From assembly GCF_009017415.1 (NCBI RefSeq), contig NC_092407.1, forward strand, positions 1,612,001 to 1,676,000: 64,000 nt of DNA. Direction: 5' to 3'. Positions 33,501 to 41,701 of the stretch are shown here, in pieces. The notes beneath the pieces were generated by a model. That model had not been told where the DNA came from. It did not search any database and worked only from the letters and a program-made list of their open reading frames with translations. This stretch comes from Aspergillus flavus. Taxonomy: Eukaryota; Ascomycota; Eurotiomycetes; Eurotiales; Aspergillaceae. The position numbers and the translations under genes are program-made. Each line of letters starts with the position of its first letter. Position 1 is the first letter of the stretch.

Positions 33501-33977
33501 AGAATGCACCGCCTCCATACTTTTCAGCCACCATCCTACTAGCGGAAGATGATGGCAAGAATAATGCGTTTGCAGAGGAACAGAAAGACTCTACTAATGA
33601 TGGGTAGGGAAACCACTTCTGCACAAGAGGAATCCACGATCTCCACATCTATCGGTCATCAGCTTCCTGAGACAGAAGACGATGGGAATGATGACTCTCT
33701 AGAATCCGAAGGAAATGGCCCGGACCCGAACCGTGAAGATTCCGCTGAAGTTCCCAGCAAAGACAAACAGGCACTATCACATCCCATGCAAAGATCAGAC
33801 ACGAAGAACTGGCACCGAAGGCTCAATGCAAGGGATAGAAGAAAATTGCTTGCGCTAAAGGGCAAGAAGATGACTCTAAGACAGGTTGGAATTCAATTCG
33901 CTCATCTTGATACAGACTTTCTGCGACAGGTCTGGGGGGAATTGAACCTACCTGAAAGATGCACCAGGTCACGATAA
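30523..33977 (+). pseudogene. Broken DUF3435 / FluG-domain protein gene with C-terminal C2H2 zinc fingers
   Basis: Relic of a DUF3435 (PF11917) gene; that family is a tyrosine-recombinase relative and includes the captains of Starship elements. The first exon starts at ATG 30523; a good intron spans 30705-30756, and another 31844-31897 (branch CTGAC in each). Landmarks in order: MGRKAYFARLDDQAKERR; FTADPENGFQHYKTVPGCLP; LYLFTGARVGSFMP (box with the first catalytic Arg); WLKNNRDPDYTV; an R-R pair in TIRDARRNLAKEVE; ILAQRDPKTFPEHYQAH with a candidate nucleophile Tyr; then HIEYFQGYGQICEPGLP. After a further intron (about 32557-32607) come Cys/His fingers (FCYECMEWFLKRQWPDHC, YCPFCLWN, CECSQTFDNERELCHH) and a C-terminal MTLRQVGIQFAHLD block. 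Disabling changes: TGA 31061, TAG 31103, TAA 31130, a one-base loss in an A-run at 31682-31685, TAA 33170, TAA 33485, and a frame change near 33600. Homology continues in register after each one. Confidence 0.8.
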
Positions 33978-34674
33978 ATTTATCGGAGAGGGCTGTAGTG
34001 AAAGGGAATCAGCCACTACCTACGTGGTAGGAGAACATGAATCCCCCGATTCTATATGTCGGCGACTTTAAATACTACGAGTTGTAAATACTAGCCTCTC
34101 AGGCTCCGAGGTGCTCCCAAAGGCGCCTCTCCAAATAGATGTTCACTCAGTCGTCTCATTAGTTTCCCAAAGCCAGCACATAGTGGTATCTATTAATCCT
34201 ACAGTACAGAGTACAGTGGCACCGCAACAGTCTGAGACCCACTTGTTGACCGTTTTTGTCTCCGCTTTCCTATGCTGGACGAATATGTACCTTAAACAGT
34301 ACAGTAGTTTTCGAATTCAGTTTGACCTCACACTCTTTACACTTGATTCCCGAAAGTTATATCCGAGATACGCCAAATCTATATGGTCACCGCTCTATCA
34401 GTTGGGTAGAACTATGGTGGTAAGGACTGTAACACGACTTAGGACGTTTTGTAATAAATCTGTAATGACATATTGAGTTTCACAGAACCCTTTCCCAGAG
34501 CAGGAGATCTGAGGATCTGGCGAGATTGTTTGGCCGCTTTCCGCCATCCAATGTTGCCAGTTCCCCTCACCACATGGGACAAAGCCTTTGTGTGCGAGCG
34601 AGCGCGATACTATTTTGACCTCGTTGTATTGTGTCGCCCTCCCACCTTTTTCTTCGACACCGTCGACCCTTCTC
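33978..34674. other. Intergenic region
   Basis: About 700 bp between the DUF3435 relic and the small secreted protein gene. A plus-strand frame at 34111-34476 shows no coding features I trust. Confidence 0.45.
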
Positions 34675-35047
34675 CTAGTTTGCCTGCTGGCACAAAATAG
34701 ACTGTGCGTCTGGTGGTCCCGCAATATTGGACTGGGTACCCGTGAGGTGCTGATTGGGGTTTTGGCATTGTGCGTCAGAGTAAGTGGTACACTCGATACC
34801 CGACGCGACTTGGATAGATCCGACCTCAGGAGGCATAGTATTGGGATCGATAGCGTCACACTCTCCTATGGAACTGATCTGCTGCGACGGCCCTGCAAAT
34901 CCAGGGTCAAGGTAAATAATAGCCTGCTTAAAGTACGTTAGATACCCACTCATCTCCCGCTTGGACAGATGATAAGCGACGTACGATAGGCGATTGAGCG
35001 ACTACAGCGCTGGCAAAGGCAGCGGAGAAGAACCGAGAAAATTGCAT
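34675..35047 (-). CDS. Small secreted protein with four cysteines
   Basis: Two exons: 35047-34985 and 34923-34675, separated by a 61-nt phase-0 intron (donor GTACGT, branch ATCTAAC, acceptor GCAG); 312 nt and 103 aa. Exon 1 is almost exactly a signal peptide, [18 protein letters not shown]. The mature chain of about 85 residues has Cys at 43, 66, 74 and 99, with the block [18 protein letters not shown] in the middle. The pattern of a short SI-V-x-x-G-x-x-C-x-x-Y-x-x-x-x-C strand is seen in several unannotated fungal secreted proteins, but I cannot name a family. An effector-like or surface role is possible; nothing in the sequence proves it. The start is well supported because the exon 2 frame alone lacks a signal peptide. 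Confidence 0.72.
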
Positions 35048-36147
35048 AGTGGCAATATGTATTATTCTCTCTGCTTTGCGTGCGTGTTAGAAAATATACG
35101 GCTGTGTGTAACGCTCTAAAAATTGGTGTTTAGCCTCCATCTCAACATGAGCATTACAGACTCACGTACTTTCTCGGAGCACAATAGCTGACGGTTAGGT
35201 GTGATTCAATCAGAATTGATTCGGGGAGTGGTGATATTGATTGGGAGGACTAACAGGTTAAAAGCCTGTGATGCGGTGTGCTGCAGACTCGAAATGGAAC
35301 TGCATTTGTGCCTTCATCTACTCAGCTGCACCATAGTATTACATCAATCAGCATGGACCCATCTGGTAACTAAATAACTCTCGAAAATCTTTGACTATGC
35401 TTGGTAAGGATCTGCACCACGATCCCAGTGAAATGGCGCACCGAGATCGTCCGAGATCAGGCTAACTAGATTGGATAAAAAGGGGGTTAAGAATGATTCA
35501 CCCTTGGAGGTCAGTAATTGAGGAACAAGTAGAATGAAAGTCTCAAGAATGTCATGGTGCATTTCGCCGTCCACGATTATCTAAGAGGGAGATCGAAGAT
35601 ATATGGTCGTCAAGGTACCTAGTGGTAATTCAATAATGAGGTTTCCTCAGCCCCCAGCTACTGGGAAGATGTGGGAACATGCCGCTCAAATAAGTGACAA
35701 TAGTGCCCTGTGGTTGCGGCTTCAGTCGTACACAAATACGGCAACGTGTACATAAAAATTTAGACGTCCTTTACATAACATTCTGCGGGTCGAAAACTTT
35801 CCAGCAGCATTTCACGATATCGATAAATCTCTCGGAAACTTAATTGATGCGACCCAGTTGGCTTGGTAAGCACTAAATTGGGTGGGTTATCAAGAACTCA
35901 CTATTATATCGCGCTGTATGTGACTAAGAAAAAAAAGAAAAAATAACTGAGTTCGAGAGATGAATGTGACTACGTACAGTATCCTGGGCGATCTGGGAAT
36001 GGGTCCCGATAAGGTGTCCAAATTTTTGCAATAGTCAATGTCCGAAAATCGTTACGAGTATAAAATACCCTGCTCCCATTCAGATCTTCCTTTCCTCTTC
36101 ACCCCTATTCTTACTATTGTCCTAGCTGAAAGACTCCTGGAAACAAA
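35048..36147. other. Intergenic region between divergent small secreted-protein genes
   Basis: 1.1 kb of AT-rich DNA holding the promoters of both neighbours. A TATAAAATA-type sequence lies at about 36058-36066, some 85 bp upstream of the ATG at 36148. No ORF of note. Confidence 0.5.
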
Positions 36148-36641
36148 ATGTGTTCACTATCTCAGCTTTGTGAGTACCGAATCACTAAGTAGTATTATAT
36201 GTTGTTTATCTAACTTTTGATATAGTTTTGTGCGCTCTGCTTCTAACACCAAATGCTATTGCGAATAATGATAAGGCTTCTTTTTCCGATGTTATTGTGA
36301 AAGATGGTTCCACTGAATATGGTATGTGCTTTGGTAGTAATAGTTGAAAGGTTTCTAGACTTTGGTTAATGAGGAATTCCAGAGATTGGACACCGAGTCT
36401 CCAGTCAGATGGCTACATCTCGCCTAATGAATCGAAATAGTAAGTTGATTCTCTATACGCCTTGTTTCAATCAAGATTGGCCTAGACAGGAAAGACTGAA
36501 TATCTATATTGTTATGAATTAGGATTAGTCTCAAGAGACTGTTGGATATGCCAATCCCCATGCAGCGAGGTTTACTGTTGTGATGGACTACTTCCACAAT
36601 GTAGCATTATTGGTGGTCTATGTGTCTGTTCTGAAAGCTAA
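36148..36641 (+). CDS. Small secreted cysteine-rich protein, four exons
   Basis: Exons 36148-36169, 36226-36321, 36383-36439 and 36490-36641; 327 nt and 108 aa. All three introns (56, 61, 50 nt) have GT donors (GTGAGT, GTATGT, GTAAGT) and AG acceptors, and the phases (1, 1, 1) join without a stop. No exon is long enough to be found as an ORF by itself. The first 20 residues, MCSLSQLFLCALLLTPNAIA, are a good signal peptide. A polar stretch follows to about residue 60, then 48 residues with nine cysteines at 66, 76, 79, 83, 88, 89, 96, 103 and 105. The pattern is C-x9-C-x2-C-x3-C-x4-CC-x6-C-x6-C-x-C. The C-x3-C plus final C-x-C is the spacing used by CS-alpha-beta (defensin-like) folds, but homology is not shown. 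Extracellular; function unknown. The basic NRNRK before the Cys-rich part could be a processing site. Confidence 0.68.
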
Positions 36642-36710
36642 GGGTCGCACGGGGACTCGGTGTCAGTGTCATGGGCGACAGCAGTATGGATGAGCTAGAT
36701 GAGATTTTAG

Positions 36711-37124
36711 GCGTTTGGTACAGTATTTTGCAAGGGGATCCAGAATTGTACTAAAGGCGGCGACGAACAGGGTTACAAACCCGGGTTTCAATACGTTGAT
36801 TTTCCCATTCCAAAAGATATCCCAACGGTTGCTGTTTCCTCTTCTTCTGTAAGATGGAGTTGCTCAATGGCGTTCCCCACTATTCAGTGGACAGTACAGA
36901 TGTCCAACTTGGCGATGTCCATTATGCTGGTTATCTTTGGTGAGATCCGCGAGTGGAAAGGGGCGTTTCATGCCCATCAGTTCCTTAATGGAAGTGGTAA
37001 AGTGATCAACGAGAGTGGTAAGTAATTCCAATTAGTCTCTAAATTATTCTCTTCCTCCTGTTTAGTCAGTGGCCGAACATGTCCGAACATGGTGGTGCCA
37101 GTGCTGCCAATCAAACAGTCATGA
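36711..37124 (+). other. Possible two-exon coding fragment of unknown family
   Basis: A frame of 102 codons with no stop begins right after an acceptor-like TTTTAG (36705-36710) and runs to a GTAAGT donor at 37018. A TTTAG acceptor at 37065 leads to 59 more bases ending in TGA 37122-37124. The product has coding-like composition (FQYVDFPIPKDIPT, SIMLVIFGEIREWKGAFHAH). No matching upstream exon with a start codon could be placed, so this may be an incomplete gene, the tail of a gene whose first exon I missed, or a relic. It begins 70 bp after the stop of the cysteine-rich gene. Confidence 0.35.
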
Positions 37125-37651
37125 TGAACAAATTGGGTTAGGAGAAGGGCTGAATCCTTTCACAGGGTTCTCTGAGTGGACTTCCATCTCTGAAAACGCC
37201 AATCTGGGACTAAGATCTGGAACCAAGATCACTTGCAGAGCCCAAGGTTCACCAGCTCCGAGACATTGCCGTACTCGGCCGGAAATCTCAGATGGACTAA
37301 TTCCAAGTCGATCTCTGGTCTTCCGAGATTGATCGACTTCTGTTACTATCGATCCGTGGATCTCGGATGTCGTTAATTGGAGCCAACTCCAAAGTGGAGC
37401 GAGAGGTAGGTTTAAATAGTTTGTCAAGCTAATCTCACCTTAGCTAGCCATGAAATCAATGTTTTATCTCCTCTTGCCCTGTATCTTAATTCGATATCTA
37501 TTAGATCAAAGATGTTCGGGGAATGTAAGCGGCTAGAGGGGTATTAAAGGGAGCCTGTCCGCTAGATAACTTGGCAAGTATAAGTAGGTAGCCCCAACCT
37601 TAACGATTAACTAAATCTTGTTAAAATTTGCTATTATTACCCACCTCCAAC
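37125..37651. other. Promoter region of the first trypsin-like gene
   Basis: About 530 bp with no convincing ORF. A TATAAGTA-type box lies near 37578, about 75 bp upstream of the ATG at 37652. Confidence 0.45.
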
Positions 37652-38389
37652 ATGATGAAAATAGCCTTTTCCTTCATGAGTCGTGCGCTTTTTCTTCTAA
37701 GCTTTATCGTCATACCAATCCAGGCAATTGTTGGCGGTATTGAAGCCGCACAGGCTTCACATATAGGTGCACTTTACGCTAAATCCGAGTTTGGTTTCTA
37801 CCAGTTTAGCTGTGGTGGAGTCCTGATATCTCCGAATAAAATTCTCACGGCAGCAAATTGTGTGGATGGTCGGTCCCTGAGCGATTTGAAAATTGGATAT
37901 GGTTCTTTAGACCGAGATAGCGAACCAACTACCAGTCATTTATCGGAGATTACTATTCATCCGGACTATGATCCGTTGACCTTGTCGGCAAACATCGCTG
38001 TTCTTACTCTACGAGACGTTTTCTCTGCGCCTTCCTACGCGCCGTTAGCCCAACAGCCTTCTATTCGAACTGGCGATTCTCTGACGTTATACGGTTGGGG
38101 TCGAACCAGCCTTGAAAAGATAAAATTACCAACAGAATTGCATAAGGTCGAAGTACAAGCTTTGGACACAATCGCCTGTGTATCTGAACATCTTGATCTT
38201 GGCTCCGGACAATTTTGTGATACATCGACTTCTGGGAAAGGATCTTGCTTCGGTGATCATGGCGGACCAGCCTTAGATTCATCTGGGACTGTGGTTGGGA
38301 TCATATCTGGTCGGCAAAATTGTGGGCTTGCTAAGTCCGAGCTCATTACGGACGTGGCTCATTACTACACCTGGATCATATCACACTAG
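37652..38389 (+). CDS. Secreted trypsin-fold pseudoprotease (S1 family, catalytic triad lost), copy 1
   Basis: Single exon, 245 aa from ATG 37652; the frame upstream of that has only a TTG. It is a chymotrypsin-fold (S1) protein: signal peptide MMKIAFSFMSRALFLLSFIV plus IPIQA, then IVGG at residues 26-29. The three catalytic positions are all changed: LTAANC (Asn69 for the His), ANIAVLTL (Asn114 for the Asp) and FGDHGGP (His203 for the Ser). Retained are the six core cysteines (54/70, 176/189, 199/224), the oxyanion Gly, the Asp that pairs with the new N-terminus, and the C-terminal amphipathic WIISH helix. The primary-specificity Asp of trypsin is a Gly. It should be secreted and folded but have no serine protease activity. 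Paralogue of the minus-strand gene at 40961-41701; the two share the first three residues, the IVGG junction and the GDHGGP block. Confidence 0.85.
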   Translation: MMKIAFSFMSRALFLLSFIVIPIQAIVGGIEAAQASHIGALYAKSEFGFYQFSCGGVLISPNKILTAANCVDGRSLSDLKIGYGSLDRDSEPTTSHLSEITIHPDYDPLTLSANIAVLTLRDVFSAPSYAPLAQQPSIRTGDSLTLYGWGRTSLEKIKLPTELHKVEVQALDTIACVSEHLDLGSGQFCDTSTSGKGSCFGDHGGPALDSSGTVVGIISGRQNCGLAKSELITDVAHYYTWIISH

Positions 38390-39033
38390 TGGACGATGCT
38401 CTTCCTTGGCGCAAGGAGTGATATGCGGGCCTGAACGTAGAAGTTTGTGGAGTTTGAAACCCCTTCTGACCCTGTCCCAACCATTCTTCACTTTAGTGTC
38501 TATCAAGTATTTACTCTGAAAGCCTCCTCTAAGTCCAAGTTCGTCTTTTCTGCGTCTACCTTGTTAGGATCGATGGCGCATTTTGCAAGGATCCTGTAGC
38601 TGTCCGTTTGAGCGAAATTGTTCACTTGCGCTTCTTCAGCATCCTTGCCTTCTTGAAGAATGAGCTTCTGTTGGGCTGTATTGCGGTCCAAAAAGAAAAA
38701 TGGAGGCCCAAAGAACCCCTCCATAAATGAGTACTCTATACCCTCCACGAATACAACTATCCGTCATTTAAAAAGCAATACGAAACAGCCCTCTAATGGG
38801 ATACAAGAAAGTGCTGTCACAGCTGTCATCAAGGCTGATTCCTTGACACTAAATCATATCTACATCAAAGGGGATCATAACGCTGCCCAGAATTACGTGA
38901 TTTTTGAATAATTTATCTTCCGTTCTTATTCGTTAGCTAGTTATATTTGAGGGTTTTCAAGTCGATTGGCCCAATTGTCTCTTTGCTACCCATCCCAGCG
39001 GTTATCGCAGCGGGGTTCATAACACAGGTTCAT
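38390..39033. other. Intergenic region with a short minus-strand open frame
   Basis: About 640 bp. On the minus strand, 38503-38748 encodes an 81-residue frame with coding-like composition (SYRILAKCAIDPNKVDAEK) but no signal peptide, domain or splice partner; probably a gene fragment. Nothing else seen. Confidence 0.35.
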
Positions 39034-39252
39034 TTATACACAGATGAACTGTGGGTAACCGTTTGGGTTGAAGACACCGAAGTTTCCAGAGTCACAGTTG
39101 TTCACGCAGTCCTTGTAGTCACTGCAAGGTTCTAGGGGATCTTTAGCCATAGGAAATAGTGAGTGGAGGTGGTATTTACCTCCAGCTCCTCCGGCATCGA
39201 CGAAGGCCATTCCTAAGACAGATAGGTAGGAGAAGAGTTGAGAAAGTCTCAT
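39034..39252 (-). CDS. Short secreted peptide with four cysteines
   Basis: 72-codon frame from ATG 39252 to TAA 39034-39036. The first 20 residues, MRLSQLFSYLSVLGMAFVDA, form a signal peptide. The C-terminal part has four cysteines, C-x5-C-x3-C-x15-C, ending two residues after the last Cys. A 39-nt segment inside it (GTAAAT...AAAG) could be spliced without changing frame, giving 59 residues; it is shorter than usual for fungal introns, so I keep the unspliced form. The SLSQLF/LSQLF signal-peptide start resembles that of the nine-cysteine protein at 36148. Located between the two trypsin-like paralogues. Function unknown. Confidence 0.5.
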   Translation of the reverse strand: MRLSQLFSYLSVLGMAFVDAGGAGGKYHLHSLFPMAKDPLEPCSDYKDCVNNCDSGNFGVFNPNGYPQFICV

Positions 39253-40960
39253 GGTTTTAAGTTGATTCTGGCAAGTAAATTAGATTCCACAGTGACTGGC
39301 ATGTAATAGGGACTAACAGAATTTAGGGATTTGAAGCCGCGGTCGGATTCGAGGGTAAGTTGAGCTTTTGATCAAGAATGAGCTGCAGAACTAGGGAAAG
39401 AGCGGCAGAGACAGAGTTTATAGGAAATCCTGAATTAAACCCCAGAGATAACATCACATTATTAGAGGAAGAATAAAAAATGCAATCTAAGTAGCTTTTG
39501 ATCATTCTCTTGTGTAAAAGGGATTCTCCCGATAATGCTAAGACTAGTTACGCCACAGCCATAAATTGACACTGATATCAAATAGCGGAAGTGGAATAAA
39601 AAGGAATGAGGAACTCTTCCATGTCTCACGTACTATAAAAATCATAGCAAGTAATCATATCTCTCAAAACACTAATTATTATAGTGAGAGCCTAAATTTC
39701 CCTTTCTTCCCATGCATCATGCAGATTCATTCAGGTGACCAATCCTGATTGACAATTAGTCCAATAGCGTGATTCATTCGCAAATTACAGTAAAGGTCCT
39801 ACCTGATTCTAAACAGTACTATATATTAGATTCGGGCAGATTTTAGCGGTGTGACTTGCATTAACTGAAGAACTATTCACACCGTTACATCATAAATAGG
39901 GGAAACACTTGCTAGGTAGATCAAGTTACGAGGAGTGATCGGCAATCTGTTGAAGGTATTGTCTTTTTAGTAGCCTGTTCAGCCAGTAACAAGCGCTCAC
40001 AAGTAAAATTCAATATCTAAGCTATTGAAAATAGAGTTTTATTGTCGATCACATTTGAGCCAATGAGACTCCGGATTATTGAACAATCTGATTTCAGAAA
40101 AGAAAAGTTAAAAAAATATGAGAAGCTTCAGGCCAGGGCCCAAGCTGAAAAATTGTGTTACTAGGGGGCGTAGCCTCAATACAGATTACTCTCCAGCTGC
40201 ACCACGGTAAGTATACTGAGTCACCACCAAAACGGTTATACTTCGGCTTGTTAAGAACGTGACAATGGTAGAGTACACTTGCAATACTCCGAGTTGGTTG
40301 AAGAGCATTAATCCCACAACGCCCCCTAACTTCGGCTCCGACTTCTCTTGCAAACTATATGTGGTAGGACGGGATCTGGGAGAGTTTCGTGTTGGAGATG
40401 AGTCTCATATAACGTATATTTTTGCCCTTGGGTTTACCCACACCCTCGACACCTAAGTAGCAAGACTGGCATCACATGATCATAAAATTAGGCCAGAGCA
40501 AAGATCCACAGCTGTCGGAGCGCGAGAAAAAGAGGGATAAAGACCATAACCAAAAGGCTAGGGCGCCGATCGATCGGACCACAGTTCCGCATTCGGTAAA
40601 CATCGGCAAATCTACACATCTCTCTTTCATGACTGTCGTAATTCGGTACCAACTTTGATGGTATTATAGACACCTGCCCAGGGAAGCAAGAAGGGGAAAT
40701 CTGTGTCACTTAATTTTTCTAGGCATCAAGACGAAGACCATCCAGAAGAACAGGAAAGAAGAATGGAAAGGGCCAAAACAGGCCTACATGACAAAGTACA
40801 AAAGGCTGGTCCTTGCAACAACCATAAAACCTGCAGAGCCATCTATGCAAGGCCAAACGGAGGACTGCACCAAAAGACCGAGTAGTTGAGGTCAATGGGG
40901 GTCAATGCATCCAACTCGTATGTAATACAAATCAGAGGGCTACTGCACTCAACAACAAAG
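39253..40960. other. AT-rich intergenic DNA between the secreted peptide and the second trypsin-like gene
   Basis: 1.7 kb without a supported gene. Short open frames at 40259-40456 and 40476-40658 have no coding signature. Composition is AT-rich compared with the housekeeping block. Confidence 0.45.
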
Positions 40961-41701
40961 TTATTGTGATATAATCCAGTGATAGTAATAAGCCACGTTG
41001 GTAATAACCTCCGGCGTACCAAGCCCACAATTTTCCCGGCCGGATATAATACCAACAACCGTTCCAGTTGAATCCACCACCGGTCCGCCATGATCGCCGA
41101 TACAAAATCCTTTGCCAGAATCTGACTGATCGCAAAATTGCCCGGCACCTATATCAATTCCTTCTGAACGGCATTCGGATGTTGACAAAGCCGGCACTTC
41201 AACCATGTGCAATTCTGCCGGGAATCTAGTGGAGAGGCCTTCAAGGCCGGTAAGGCCCCAACCGTATAACGTCAAAGCATCCCCAGTTTGGATAGAAGAC
41301 TCCTTGGCCAGTGTCGCGTGGGAGGGCCCTGTTGTAGATGTTTTTAGAGTAAGAACTGCCACATTTGCGTCCCCGGTCAACTCGTTATAGTCAGGGTGGA
41401 TCGTGACCAACGTTGGAGGACTTGAAGATGGTTCGTTGAGGCGGTTTGAAGCACCCCATTTAATGCTTATGTCTCTTGGAGAATGGCCCAAAACACAATC
41501 TGCGGCCGTGAGAAATTTGTTCGAAGAGACAAAGGTTCCAGCGCAGGCATATTGACTGCCGAATAGGCCTTGGGTGTAAACTGCACCGATAGAGATAGAG
41601 TTGGTTGTAGCAATACCCCCCACAATAGCCTGGGTAGGTATAACGACGAAGCCGAAGAGCAAAAGTGCGAGACGTGCGAAAGAGAGAGTATCTTTCATCA
41701 T
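40961..41701 (-). CDS. Secreted trypsin-fold pseudoprotease (S1 family, catalytic triad lost), copy 2
   Basis: Single exon, 246 aa. Same plan as the plus-strand paralogue: signal peptide MMKDTLSFARLALLLFGFVV plus IPTQA, then IVGG at 26-29. Catalytic positions are again all replaced: LTAADC (Asp68 for His), ANVAVLTL (Asn113 for Asp) and IGDHGGP (His204 for Ser). Six core cysteines and the Asp of GDHGGP are kept, as is GTVVGIISGR, which is shared word for word with copy 1. The specificity-pocket Asp is replaced by Gly. The frame is intact over 246 codons, and the changes are the same type in both copies, so this looks like a maintained non-enzymatic protein rather than a decaying gene. A TATATAAG box lies 52 bp upstream of the ATG. 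Confidence 0.87.
   Translation of the reverse strand: MMKDTLSFARLALLLFGFVVIPTQAIVGGIATTNSISIGAVYTQGLFGSQYACAGTFVSSNKFLTAADCVLGHSPRDISIKWGASNRLNEPSSSPPTLVTIHPDYNELTGDANVAVLTLKTSTTGPSHATLAKESSIQTGDALTLYGWGLTGLEGLSTRFPAELHMVEVPALSTSECRSEGIDIGAGQFCDQSDSGKGFCIGDHGGPVVDSTGTVVGIISGRENCGLGTPEVITNVAYYYHWIISQ

Noticed and set aside
37628..37651. Upstream extension of pseudoprotease copy 1 by eight codons
   Set aside because: It begins with TTG; the paralogue starts with MMK at the equivalent point, so ATG 37652 is preferred.
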